The notes beneath the pieces were generated by a model, which had not been told where the DNA came from, did no database searches, and saw only the letters and a program-made list of their open reading frames with translations. Made by a program: the position numbers and the translations under genes. A DNA stretch of 64,000 nt from Limanda limanda (lineage: Eukaryota > Chordata > Actinopteri > Pleuronectiformes > Pleuronectidae): contig NW_026870398.1 of NCBI RefSeq assembly GCF_963576545.1, positions 62,001-126,000 of the forward strand, given 5' to 3'. This document shows positions 48,787 to 62,019 of this stretch, piece by piece. Within the stretch, counting starts at the first letter, position 1. Every line of letters begins with the position of its first letter.

Positions 48787-51350
48787 GATATTCTTGAATA
48801 ACTTTTTTTGTGAAGGTCGGAGAGACTTGCAAGTAGGCTCTACCCCCACTAAATGGGGTAGCGCGCATCGATCGGTACCATCTTTGAGCTTCTCCGACTT
48901 TCGGAAGGGTTAGGGTTAGGGTTAGGGATGAAAGCACATAGGAGAAAGAGATATTCTTGAATAACTTTTTTTGTGAAGGTCGGAGAGACTTGAAAAGTGG
49001 TTGCATCTGGACTAATTTGGGTCCTGCAGATCGATTGGTACCATCCCCGAGCTTGTACGACCTTCGGAAGAGGTCGACCGACGAAATTCCCCCAAATCTG
49101 AGGAGATATTCTTGAATAACTTTTTTTGTGAAGGTCGGAGAGACTTGCAAGTAGGCTCTACCCCCACTAAATGGGGTAGCGCGCATCGATCGGTACCATC
49201 CTTGAGCTTCTCCGACTTTCGGAAGGGTTAGGGTTAGGGTTAGGGATGAAAGCACATAGGAGAAAGAGATATTCTTGAATAACTTTTTTTGTGAAGGTCG
49301 GAGAGACTTGCAAGTAGGCTCTACCCCCACTAAATGGGGTAGCGCGCATCGATCGGTACCATCCTTGAGCTTCTCCGACTTTCGGAAGGGTTAGGGTTAG
49401 GGTTAGGGATGAAAGCACATAGGAGAAAGAGATATTCTTGAATAACTTTTTTTGTGAAGGTCGGAGAGACTTGAAAAGTGGTTGCATCTGGACTAATTTG
49501 GGTCCTGCGGATCGATTGGTACCATCCCCGAGCTTGTACGACCTTCGGAAGAGGTCGACCGACGAAATTCCCCCAAATCTGAGGAGATATTCTTGAATAA
49601 CTTTTTTTGTGAAGGTCGGAGAGACTTGCAAGTAGGCTCTACCCCCACTAAATGGGGTTGCGCGCATCGATCGGTACCATCCTTGAGCTTCTCCGACTTT
49701 CGGAAGGGTTAGGGTTAGGGATGAAAGCACATAGGAGAAAGAGATATTCTTGAATAACTTTTTTTGTGAAGGTCGGAGAGACTTGCAAGTAGGCTCTACC
49801 CCCACTAAATGGGGTAGCGCGCATCGATCGGTACCATCCTTGAGCTTCTCCGACTTTTGGAAGGGTTAGGGTTAGGGTTAGGGATGAAAGCACATAGGAG
49901 AAAGAGATATTCTTGAATAACTTTTTTTGTGAAGGTCGGAGAGACTTGCAAGTAGGCTCTACCCCCACTAAATGGGGTTGCGCGCATCGATCGGTACCAT
50001 CCTTGAGCTTCTCCGACTTTCGGAAGGGTTAGGGTTAGGGTTAGGGATGAAAGCACATAGGAGAAAGAGATATTCTTGAATAACTTTTTTTGTGAAGGTC
50101 GGAGAGACTTGCAAGTAGGCTCTACCCCCACTAAATGGGGTAGCGCGCATCGATCGGTACCATCTTTGAGCTTCTCCGACTTTCGGAAGGGTTAGGGTTA
50201 GGGTTAGGGATGAAAGCACATAGGAGAAAGAGATATTCTTGAATAACTTTTTTTGTGAAGGTCGGAGAGACTTGAAAAGTGGTTGCATCTGGACTAATTT
50301 GGGTCCTGCAGATCGATTGGTACCATCCCCGAGCTTGTACGACCTTCGGAAGAGGTCGACCGACGAAATTCCCCCAAATCTGAGGAGATATTCTTGAATA
50401 ACTTTTTTTGTGAAGGTCGGAGAGACTTGCAAGTAGGCTCTACCCCCACTAAATGGGGTAGCGCGCATCGATCGGTACCATCCTTGAGCTTCTCCGACTT
50501 TCGGAAGGGTTAGGGTTAGGGTTAGGGATGAAAGCACATAGGAGAAAGAGATATTCTTGAATAACTTTTTTTGTGAAGGTCGGAGAGACTTGCAAGTAGG
50601 CTCTACCCCCACTAAATGGGGTAGCGCGCATCGATCGGTACCATCCTTGAGCTTCTCCGACTTTCGGAAGGGTTAGGGTTAGGGTTAGGGATGAAAGCAC
50701 ATAGGAGAAAGAGATATTCTTGAATAACTTTTTTTGTGAAGGTCGGAGAGACTTGAAAAGTGGTTGCATCTGGACTAATTTGGGTCCTGCGGATCGATTG
50801 GTACCATCCCCGAGCTTGTACGACCTTCGGAAGAGGTCGACCGACGAAATTCCCCCAAATCTGAGGAGATATTCTTGAATAACTTTTTTTGTGAAGGTCG
50901 GAGAGACTTGCAAGTAGGCTCTACCCCCACTAAATGGGGTTGCGCGCATCGATCGGTACCATCCTTGAGCTTCTCCGACTTTCGGAAGGGTTAGGGTTAG
51001 GGATGAAAGCACATAGGAGAAAGAGATATTCTTGAATAACTTTTTTTGTGAAGGTCGGAGAGACTTGCAAGTAGGCTCTACCCCCACTAAATGGGGTAGC
51101 GCGCATCGATCGGAACCATCCTTGAGCTTCTCCGACTTTTGGAAGGGTTAGGGTTAGGGTTAGGGATGAAAGCACATAGGAGAAAGAGATATTCTTGAAT
51201 AACTTTTTTTGTGAAGGTCGGAGAGACTTGCAAGTAGGCTCTACCCCCACTAAATGGGGTAGCGCGCATCGATCGGTACCATCCTTGAGCTTCTCCGACT
51301 TTCGGAAGGGTTAGGGTTAGGGATGAAAGCACATAGGAGAAAGAGATATT
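48787..51350 (+). repeat. Tandem duplication, period 1282 bp (S D S D S2)
   Basis: 48,787-50,068 recurs from 50,069. Both arms carry ATCTTTGAG near 48,882 and 50,164, a short tract in the fourth A unit, and GACTTTTGG near 49,852 and 51,134. The arms differ at TTG/TAG near 49,978 and 51,260 and at CGGAACC near 51,112. Confidence 0.85.
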
Positions 51351-54200
51351 CTTGAATAACTTTTTTTGTGAAGGTCGGAGAGACTTGGAAAGTGGTTGCA
51401 TCTGGACTAATTTGGGTCCTGCGGATCGATTGGTACCATCCCCGAGCTTGTACGACCTTCGGAAGAGGTCAACCGACGAAATTCCCCCAAATCTGAGGAG
51501 ATATTCTTGAATAACTTTTTTTGTGAAGGTCGGAGAGACTTGCAAGTAGGCTCTACCCCCACTAAATGGGGTTGCGCGCATCGATCGGTACCATCCTTGA
51601 GCTTCTCCGACTTTCGGAAGGGTTAGGGTTAGGGTTAGGGATGAAAGCACATAGGAGAAAGAGATATTCTTGAATAACTTTTTTTGTGAAGGTCGGAGAG
51701 ACTTGGAAAGTGGTTGCATCTGGACTAATTTGGGTCCTGCGGATCGATTGGTACCATCCCCGAGCTTGTACGACCTTCGGAAGAGGTCGACCGACGAAAT
51801 TCCCCCAAATCTGAGGAGATATTCTTGAATAACTTTTTTTGTGAAGGTCGGAGAGACTTGCAAGTAGGCTCTACCCCCACTAAATGGGGTTGCGCGCATC
51901 GATCGGTACCATCCTTGAGCTTCTCCGACTTTCGGAAGGGTTAGGGTTAGGGTTAGGGATGAAAGCACATAGGAGAAAGAGATATTCTTGAATAACTTTT
52001 TTTGTGAAGGTCGGAGAGACTTGAAAAGTGGTTGCATCTGGACTAATTTGGGTCCTGCGGATCGATTGGTACCATCCCCGAGCTTGTACGACCTTCGGAA
52101 GAGGTCGACCGACGAAATTCCCCCAAATCTGAGGAGATATTCTTGAATAACTTTTTTTGTGAAGGTCGGAGAGACTTGCAAGTAGGCTCTACCCCCACTA
52201 AATGGGGTTGCGCGCATCGATCGGTACCATCCTTGAGCTTCTCCGACTTTCGGAAGGGTTAGGGTTAGGGTTAGGGATGAAAGCACATAGGAGAAAGAGA
52301 TATTCTTGAATAACTTTTTTTGTGAAGGTCGGAGAGACTTGAAAAGTGGTTGCATCTGGACTAATTTGGGTCCTGCGGATCGATTGGTACCATCCCCGAG
52401 CTTGTACGACCTTCGGAAGAGGTCGACCGACGAAATTCCCCCAAATCTGAGGAGATATTCTTGAATAACTTTTTTTGTGAAGGTCGGAGAGACTTGCAAG
52501 TAGGCTCTACCCCCACTAAATGGGGTTGCGCGCATCGATCGGTACCATCCTTGAGCTTCTCCGACTTTCGGAAGGGTTAGGGTTAGGGATGAAAGCACAT
52601 AGGAGAAAGAGATATTCTTGAATAACTTTTTTTGTGAAGGTCGGAGAGACTTGGAAAGTGGTTGCATCTGGACTAATTTGGGTCCTGCGGATCGATTGGT
52701 ACCATCCCCGAGCTTGTACGACCTTCGGAAGAGGTCAACCGACGAAATTCCCCCAAATCTGAGGAGATATTCTTGAATAACTTTTTTTGTGAAGGTCGGA
52801 GAGACTTGCAAGTAGGCTCTACCCCCACTAAATGGGGTTGCGCGCATCGATCGGTACCATCCTTGAGCTTCTCCGACTTTCGGAAGGGTTAGGGTTAGGG
52901 TTAGGGATGAAAGCACATAGGAGAAAGAGATATTCTTGAATAACTTTTTTTGTGAAGGTCGGAGAGACTTGGAAAGTGGTTGCATCTGGACTAATTTGGG
53001 TCCTGCGGATCGATTGGTACCATCCCCGAGCTTGTACGACCTTCGGAAGAGGTCGACCGACGAAATTCCCCCAAATCTGAGGAGATATTCTTGAATAACT
53101 TTTTTTGTGAAGGTCGGAGAGACTTGCAAGTAGGCTCTACCCCCACTAAATGGGGTTGCGCGCATCGATCGGTACCATCCTTGAGCTTCTCCGACTTTCG
53201 GAAGGGTTAGGGTTAGGGTTAGGGATGAAAGCACATAGGAGAAAGAGATATTCTTGAATAACTTTTTTTGTGAAGGTCGGAGAGACTTGAAAAGTGGTTG
53301 CATCTGGACTAATTTGGGTCCTGCGGATCGATTGGTACCATCCCCGAGCTTGTACGACCTTCGGAAGAGGTCGACCGACGAAATTCCCCCAAATCTGAGG
53401 AGATATTCTTGAATAACTTTTTTTGTGAAGGTCGGAGAGACTTGCAAGTAGGCTCTACCCCCACTAAATGGGGTTGCGCGCATCGATCGGTACCATCCTT
53501 GAGCTTCTCCGACTTTCGGAAGGGTTAGGGTTAGGGTTAGGGATGAAAGCACATAGGAGAAAGAGATATTCTTGAATAACTTTTTTTGTGAAGGTCGGAG
53601 AGACTTGAAAAGTGGTTGCATCTGGACTAATTTGGGTCCTGCGGATCGATTGGTACCATCCCCGAGCTTGTACGACCTTCGGAAGAGGTCGACCGACGAA
53701 ATTCCCCCAAATCTGAGGAGATATTCTTGAATAACTTTTTTTGTGAAGGTCGGAGAGACTTGCAAGTAGGCTCTACCCCCACTAAATGGGGTTGCGCGCA
53801 TCGATCGGTACCATCCTTGAGCTTCTCCGACTTTCGGAAGGGTTAGGGTTAGGGTTAGGGATGAAAGCACATAGGAGAAAGAGATATTCTTGAATAACTT
53901 TTTTTGTGAAGGTCGGAGAGACTTGAAAAGTGGTTGCATCTGGACTAATTTGGGTCCTGCGGATCGATTGGTACCATCCCCGAGCTTGTACGACCTTCGG
54001 AAGAGGTCGACCGACGAAATTCCCCCAAATCTGAGGAGATATTCTTGAATAACTTTTTTTGTGAAGGTCGGAGAGACTTGCAAGTAGGCTCTACCCCCAC
54101 TAAATGGGGTTGCGCGCATCGATCGGTACCATCCTTGAGCTTCTCCGACTTTCGGAAGGGTTAGGGTTAGGGTTAGGGATGAAAGCACATAGGAGAAAGA
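51345..54200 (+). repeat. Longest run of dimers (nine D), with a 1266-bp tandem duplication
   Basis: Nine B+A dimers follow each other without a solo A, the longest such run in the window. The first four (51,345-52,610) recur from 52,611 at a period of 1,266 bp, 4x318 - 6. The private GTCAACC in B at about 51,469 and 52,735 and the short tract before each arm prove the relation. The ninth dimer lies outside both arms. The run gives a 1058-codon open frame on the minus strand, which I regard as spurious. Confidence 0.85.
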
Positions 54201-54526
54201 GATATTCTTGAATAACTTTTTTTGTGAAGGTCGGAGAGACTTGCAAGTAGGCTCTACCCCCACTAAATGGGGTAGCGCGCATCGATCGGTACCATCTTTG
54301 AGCTTCTCCGACTTTCGGAAGGGTTAGGGTTAGGGTTAGGGATGAAAGCACATAGGAGAAAGAGATATTCTTGAATAACTTTTTTTGTGAAGGTCGGAGA
54401 GACTTGCAAGTAGGCTCTACCCCCACTAAATGGGGTAGCGCGCATCGATCGGTACCATCCTTGAGCTTCTCCGACTTTCGGAAGGGTTAGGGTTAGGGTT
54501 AGGGATGAAAGCACATAGGAGAAAGA

Positions 54527-57500
54527 GATATTCTTGAATAACTTTTTTTGTGAAGGTCGGAGAGACTTGGAAAGTGGTTGCATCTGGACTAATTTGGGTC
54601 CTGCGGATCGATTGGTACCATGCCCGAGCTTGTACGACCTTCGGAAGAGGTCGACCGACGAAATTCCCCCAAATCTGAGGAGATATTCTTGAATAACTTT
54701 TTTTGTGAAGGTCGGAGAGACTTGCAAGTAGGCTTTACCCCCACTAAATGGGGTAGCGCGCATCGATCGGTACCATCCTTGAGCTTCTCCGACTTTCGGA
54801 AGGGTTAGGGTTAGGGTTAGGGATGAAAGCACATAGGAGAAAGAGATATTCTTGAATAACTTTTTTTGTAAAGGTCGGAGAGACTTGGAAAGTGGTTGCA
54901 TCTGGACTAATTTGGGTCCTGCGGATCGATTGGTACCATCCCCGAGCTTGTACGACCTTCGGAAGAGGTCGACCGACGAAATTCCCCCAAATCTGAGGAG
55001 ATATTCTTGAATAACTTTTTTTGTGAAGGTCGGAGAGACTTGCAAGTAGGCTCTACCCCCACTAAATGGGGTTGCGCGCATCGATCGGTACCATCCTTGA
55101 GCTTCTCCGACTTTCGGAAGGGTTAGGGTTAGGGTTAGGGATGAAAGCACATAGGAGAAAGAGATATTCTTGAATAACTTTTTTTGTGAAGGTCGGAGAG
55201 ACTTGCAAGTAGGCTCTACCCCCACTAAATGGGGTAGCGCGCATCGATCGGTACCATCCTTGAGCTTCTCCGACTTTCGGAAGGGTTAGGGTTAGGGTTA
55301 GGGATGAAAGCACATAGGAGAAAGAGATATTCTTGAATAACTTTTTTTGTGAAGGTCGGAGAGACTTGGAAAGTGGTTGCATCTGGACTAATTTGGGTCC
55401 TGCGGATCGATTGGTACCATCCCCGAGCTTGTACGACCTTCGGAAGAGGTCGACCGACGAAATTCCCCCAAATCTGAGGAGATATTCTTGAATAACTTTT
55501 TTTGTGAAGGTCGGAGAGACTTGCAAGTAGGCTCTACCCCCACTAAATGGGGTTGCGCGCATCGATCGGTACCATCCTTGAGCTTCTCCGACTTTCGGAA
55601 GGGTTAGGGTTAGGGATGAAAGCACATAGGAGAAAGAGATATTCTTGAATAACTTTTTTTGTGAAGGTCGGAGAGACTTGCAAGTAGGCTCTACCCCCAC
55701 TAAATGGGGTAGCGCGCATCGATCGGTACCATCTTTGAGCTTCTCCGACTTTCGGAAGGGTTAGGGTTAGGGTTAGGGATGAAAGCACATAGGAGAAAGA
55801 GATATTCTTGAATAACTTTTTTTGTGAAGGTCGGAGAGACTTGCAAGTAGGCTCTACCCCCACTAAATGGGGTAGCGCGCATCGATCGGTACCATCCTTG
55901 AGCTTCTCCGACTTTCGGAAGGGTTAGGGTTAGGGATGAAAGCACATAGGAGAAAGAGATATTCTTGAATAACTTTTTTTGTGAAGGTCGGAGAGACTTG
56001 GAAAGTGGTTGCATCTGGACTAATTTGGGTCCTGCGGATCGATTGGTACCATCCCCGAGCTTGTACGACCTTCGGAAGAGGTCGACCGACGAAATTCCCC
56101 CAAATCTGAGGAGATATTCTTGAATAACTTTTTTTGTGAAGGTCGGAGAGACTTGCAAGTAGGCTCTACCCCCACTAAATGGGGTTGCGCGCATCGATCG
56201 GTACCATCCTTGAGCTTCTCCGACTTTCGGAAGGGTTAGGGTTAGGGATGAAAGCACATAGGAGAAAGAGATATTCTTGAATAACTTTTTTTGTGAAGGT
56301 CGGAGAGACTTGGAAAGTGGTTGCATCTGGACTAATTTGGGTCCTGCGGATCGATTGGTACCATGCCCGAGCTTGTACGACCTTCGGAAGAGGTCGACCG
56401 ACGAAATTCCCCCAAATCTGAGGAGATATTCTTGAATAACTTTTTTTGTGAAGGTCGGAGAGACTTGCAAGTAGGCTCTACCCCCACTAAATGGGGTAGC
56501 GCGCATCGATCGGTACCATCCTTGAGCTTCTCCGACTTTCGGAAGGGTTAGGGTTAGGGTTAGGGATGAAAGCACATAGGAGAAAGAGATATTCTTGAAT
56601 AACTTTTTTTGTAAAGGTCGGAGAGACTTGGAAAGTGGTTGCATCTGGACTAATTTGGGTCCTGCGGATCGATTGGTACCATCCCCGAGCTTGTACGACC
56701 TTCGGAAGAGGTCGACCGACGAAATTCCCCCAAATCTGAGGAGATATTCTTGAATAACTTTTTTTGTGAAGGTCGGAGAGACTTGCAAGTAGGCTCTACC
56801 CCCACTAAATGGGGTTGCGCGCATCGATCGGTACCATCCTTGAGCTTCTCCGACTTTCGGAAGGGTTAGGGTTAGGGTTAGGGATGAAAGCACATAGGAG
56901 AAAGAGATATTCTTGAATAACTTTTTTTGTGAAGGTCGGAGAGACTTGCAAGTAGGCTCTACCCCCACTAAATGGGGTAGCGCGCATCGATCGGTACCAT
57001 CCTTGAGCTTCTCCGACTTTCGGAAGGGTTAGGGTTAGGGTTAGGGATGAAAGCACATAGGAGAAAGAGATATTCTTGAATAACTTTTTTTGTGAAGGTC
57101 GGAGAGACTTGGAAAGTGGTTGCATCTGGACTAATTTGGGTCCTGCGGATCGATTGGTACCATCCCCGAGCTTGTACGACCTTCGGAAGAGGTCGACCGA
57201 CGAAATTCCCCCAAATCTGAGGAGATATTCTTGAATAACTTTTTTTGTGAAGGTCGGAGAGACTTGCAAGTAGGCTCTACCCCCACTAAATGGGGTTGCG
57301 CGCATCGATCGGTACCATCCTTGAGCTTCTCCGACTTTCGGAAGGGTTAGGGTTAGGGATGAAAGCACATAGGAGAAAGAGATATTCTTGAATAACTTTT
57401 TTTGTGAAGGTCGGAGAGACTTGCAAGTAGGCTCTACCCCCACTAAATGGGGTAGCGCGCATCGATCGGTACCATCCTTGAGCTTCTCCGACTTTCGGAA

Positions 57501-58012
57501 GGGTTAGGGTTAGGGATGAAAGCACATAGGAGAAAGAGATATTCTTGAATAACTTTTTTTGTGAAGGTCGGAGAGACTTGCAAGTAGGCTCTACCCCCAC
57601 TAAATGGGGTAGCGCGCATCGATCGGTACCATCCTTGAGCTTCTCCGACTTTCGGAAGGGTTAGGGTTAGGGATGAAAGCACATAGGAGAAAGAGATATT
57701 CTTGAATAACTTTTTTTGTGAAGGTCGGAGAGACTTGGAAAGTGGTTGCATCTGGACTAATTTGGGTCCTGCGGATCGATTGGTACCATCCCCGAGCTTG
57801 TACGACCTTCGGAAGAGGTCGACCGACGAAATTCCCCCAAATCTGAGGAGATATTCTTGAATAACTTTTTTTGTGAAGGTCGGAGAGACTTGCAAGTAGG
57901 CTCTACCCCCACTAAATGGGGTTGCGCGCATCGATCGGTACCATCCTTGAGCTTCTCCGACTTTCGGAAGGGTTAGGGTTAGGGTTAGGGATGAAAGCAC
58001 ATAGGAGAAAGA
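54527..58012 (+). repeat. Tandem duplication, period 1743 bp (4 D + 3 S, three hexamers lost)
   Basis: A B2 dimer then a B3 dimer, S, D, S recurs 1,743 bp on; the B2 variants are at 54,620 and 56,363. The period is the 1761-bp period of 1,614-5,452 minus 18, that is three hexamers, so the same kind of higher-order unit has evolved by losing single TTAGGG units. Unit spacing stays in register to about 58,800, but B2 is not found at the third position (58,106). Confidence 0.75.
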
Positions 58013-59928
58013 GATATTCTTGAATAACTTTTTTTGTGAAGGTCGGAGAGACTTGGAAAGTGGTTGCATCTGGACTAATTTGGGTCCTGCGGATCGATTG
58101 GTACCATCCCCGAGCTTGTACGACCTTCGGAAGAGGTCGACCGACGAAATTCCCCCAAATCTGAGGAGATATTCTTGAATAACTTTTTTTGTGAAGGTCG
58201 GAGAGACTTGCAAGTAGGCTCTACCCCCACTAAATGGGGTTGCGCGCATCGATCGGTACCATCCTTGAGCTTCTCCGACTTTCGGAAGGGTTAGGGTTAG
58301 GGTTAGGGATGAAAGCACATAGGAGAAAGAGATATTCTTGAATAACTTTTTTTGTGAAGGTCGGAGAGACTTGAAAAGTGGTTGCATCTGGACTAATTTG
58401 GGTCCTGCGGATCGATTGGTACCATCCCCGAGCTTGTACGACCTTCGGAAGAGGTCGACCGACGAAATTCCCCCAAATCTGAGGAGATATTCTTGAATAA
58501 CTTTTTTTGTGAAGGTCGGAGAGACTTGCAAGTAGGCTCTACCCCCACTAAATGGGGTTGCGCGCATCGATCGGTACCATCCTTGAGCTTCTCCGACTTT
58601 CGGAAGGGTTAGGGTTAGGGTTAGGGATGAAAGCACATAGGAGAAAGAGATATTCTTGAATAACTTTTTTTGTGAAGGTCGGAGAGACTTGCAAGTAGGC
58701 TCTACCCCCACTAAATGGGGTAGCGCGCATCGATCGGTACCATCTTTGAGCTTCTCCGACTTTCGGAAGGGTTAGGGTTAGGGTTAGGGATGAAAGCACA
58801 TAGGAGAAAGAGATATTCTTGAATAACTTTTTTTGTGAAGGTCGGAGAGACTTGCAAGTAGGCTCTACCCCCACTAAATGGGGTAGCGCGCATCGATCGG
58901 TACCATCCTTGAGCTTCTCCGACTTTCGGAAGGGTTAGGGTTAGGGTTAGGGATGAAAGCACATAGGAGAAAGAGATATTCTTGAATAACTTTTTTTGTG
59001 AAGGTCGGAGAGACTTGGAAAGTGGTTGCATCTGGACTAATTTGGGTCCTGCGGATCGATTGGTACCATGCCCGAGCTTGTACGACCTTCGGAAGAGGTC
59101 GACCGACGAAATTCCCCCAAATCTGAGGAGATATTCTTGAATAACTTTTTTTGTGAAGGTCGGAGAGACTTGCAAGTAGGCTCTACCCCCACTAAATGGG
59201 GTAGCGCGCATCGATCGGTACCATCCTTGAGCTTCTCCGACTTTCGGAAGGGTTAGGGTTAGGGTTAGGGATGAAAGCACATAGGAGAAAGAGATATTCT
59301 TGAATAACTTTTTTTGTAAAGGTCGGAGAGACTTGGAAAGTGGTTGCATCTGGACTAATTTGGGTCCTGCGGATCGATTGGTACCATCCCCGAGCTTGTA
59401 CGACCTTCGGAAGAGGTCGACCGACGAAATTCCCCCAAATCTGAGGAGATATTCTTGAATAACTTTTTTTGTGAAGGTCGGAGAGACTTGCAAGTAGGCT
59501 CTACCCCCACTAAATGGGGTTGCGCGCATCGATCGGTACCATCCTTGAGCTTCTCCGACTTTCGGAAGGGTTAGGGTTAGGGTTAGGGATGAAAGCACAT
59601 AGGAGAAAGAGATATTCTTGAATAACTTTTTTTGTGAAGGTCGGAGAGACTTGCAAGTAGGCTCTACCCCCACTAAATGGGGTAGCGCGCATCGATCGGT
59701 ACCATCCTTGAGCTTCTCCGACTTTCGGAAGGGTTAGGGTTAGGGTTAGGGATGAAAGCACATAGGAGAAAGAGATATTCTTGAATAACTTTTTTTGTGA
59801 AGGTCGGAGAGACTTGGAAAGTGGTTGCATCTGGACTAATTTGTGTCCTGCGGATCGATTGGTACCATCCCCGAGCTTGTACGACCTTCGGAAGAGGTCG
59901 ACCGACGAAATTCCCCCAAATCTGAGGA

Positions 59929-62019
59929 GATATTCTTGAATAACTTTTTTTGTGAAGGTCGGAGAGACTTGCAAGTAGGCTCTACCCCCACTAAATGGGG
60001 TTGCGCGCATCGATCGGTACCATCCTTGAGCTTCTCCGACTTTCGGAAGGGTTAGGGTTAGGGTTAGGGATGAAAGCACATAGGAGAAAGAGATATTCTT
60101 GAATAACTTTTTTTGTGAAGGTCGGAGAGACTTGCAAGTAGGCTCTACTCCCACTAAATGGGGTAGCGCGCATCGATCGGTACCATCCTTGAGCTTCTCC
60201 GACTTTCGGAAGGGTTAGGGTTAGGGTTAGGGATGAAAGCACATAGGAGAAAGAGATATTCTTGAATAACTTTTTTTGTGAAGGTCGGAGAGACTTGCAA
60301 GTAGGCTCTACCCCCACTAAATGGGGTAGCGCGCATCGATCGGTACCATCCTTGAGCTTCTCCGACTTTCGGAAGGGTTAGGGTTAGGGTTAGGGATGAA
60401 AGCACATAGGAGAAAGAGATATTCTTGAATAACTTTTTTTGTGAAGGTCGGAGAGACTTGCAAGTAGGCTCTACCCCCACTAAATGGGGTAGCGCGCATC
60501 GATCGGTACCATCTTTGAGCTTCTCCGACTTTCGGAAGGGTTAGGGTTAGGGATGAAAGCACATAGGAGAAAGAGATATTCTTGAATAACTTTTTTTGTG
60601 AAGGTCGGAGAGACTTGCAAGTAGGCTCTACCCCCACTAAATGGGGTAGCGCGCATCGATCGGTACCATCCTTGAGCTTCTCCGACTTTCGGAAGGGTTA
60701 GGGTTAGGGTTAGGGATGAAAGCACATAGGAGAAAGAGATATTCTTGAATAACTTTTTTTGTGAAGGTCGGAGAGACTTGGAAAGTGGTTGCATCTGGAC
60801 TAATTTGGGTCCTGCGGATCGATTGGTACCATGCCCGAGCTTGTACGCCCTTCGGAAGAGGTCGACCGACGAAATTCCCCCAAATCTGAGGAGATATTCT
60901 TGAATAACTTTTTTTGTGAAGGTCGGAGAGACTTGCAAGTAGGCTCTACCCCCACTAAATGGGGTAGCGCGCATCGATCGGTACCATCCTTGAGCTTCTC
61001 CGACTTTCGGAAGGGTTAGGGTTAGGGTTAGGGATGAAAGCACATAGGAGAAAGAGATATTCTTGAATAACTTTTTTTGTAAAGGTCGGAGAGACTTGGA
61101 AAGTGGTTGCATCTGGACTAATTTGGGTCCTGCGGATCGATTGGTACCATCCCCGAGCTTGTACGACCTTCGGAAGAGGTCGACCGACGAAATTCCCCCA
61201 AATCTGAGGAGATATTCTTGAATAACTTTTTTTGTGAAGGTCGGAGAGACTTGCAAGTAGGCTCTACCCCCACTAAATGGGGTTGCGCGCATCGATCGGT
61301 ACCATCCTTGAGCTTCTCCGACTTTCGGAAGGGTTAGGGTTAGGGTTAGGGATGAAAGCACATAGGAGAAAGAGATATTCTTGAATAACTTTTTTTGTGA
61401 AGGTCGGAGAGACTTGCAAGTAGGCTCTACTCCCACTAAATGGGGTAGCGCGCATCGATCGGTACCATCCTTGAGCTTCTCCGACTTTCGGAAGGGTTAG
61501 GGTTAGGGTTAGGGATGAAAGCACATAGGAGAAAGAGATATTCTTGAATAACTTTTTTTGTGAAGGTCGGAGAGACTTGCAAGTAGGCTCTACCCCCACT
61601 AAATGGGGTAGCGCGCATCGATCGGTACCATCCTTGAGCTTCTCCGACTTTCGGAAGGGTTAGGGTTAGGGTTAGGGATGAAAGCACATAGGAGAAAGAG
61701 ATATTCTTGAATAACTTTTTTTGTGAAGGTCGGAGAGACTTGCAAGTAGGCTCTACCCCCACTAAATGGGGTAGCGCGCATCGATCGGTACCATCTTTGA
61801 GCTTCTCCGACTTTCGGAAGGGTTAGGGTTAGGGATGAAAGCACATAGGAGAAAGAGATATTCTTGAATAACTTTTTTTGTGAAGGTCGGAGAGACTTGC
61901 AAGTAGGCTCTACCCCCACTAAATGGGGTAGCGCGCATCGATCGGTACCATCCTTGAGCTTCTCCGACTTTCGGAAGGGTTAGGGTTAGGGTTAGGGATG
62001 AAAGCACATAGGAGAAAGA
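59929..62019 (+). repeat. Tandem duplication, period 1282 bp (S4 D2)
   Basis: An A half with TTG, then four solo A units starting with CTACTCCC (60,146 and 61,428), with ATCTTTGAG in the third and a short tract in that same unit, recurs at 1,282 bp. The two dimers after the first arm are B2-B3, whereas the second arm is followed by one B1 dimer. The similarity therefore ends at about 62,019. The length equals that of the 48,787 duplication but the unit order differs, so the two are independent. Confidence 0.8.

Larger units (their letters stand above)
39412..51350 (+). repeat. Array map, third block
   Basis: Unit order from the solo A at 39,509: S3 D2 S D2 S D2 S D S3 D2 S D4 S D4 S D3 S D S D S D S D S3 D S D S2. 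There are no short telomere tracts from the unit at 37,498 until 49,648. B2 units stop at 46,165 and do not return before 54,620. No other kind of sequence is present. Confidence 0.85.
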
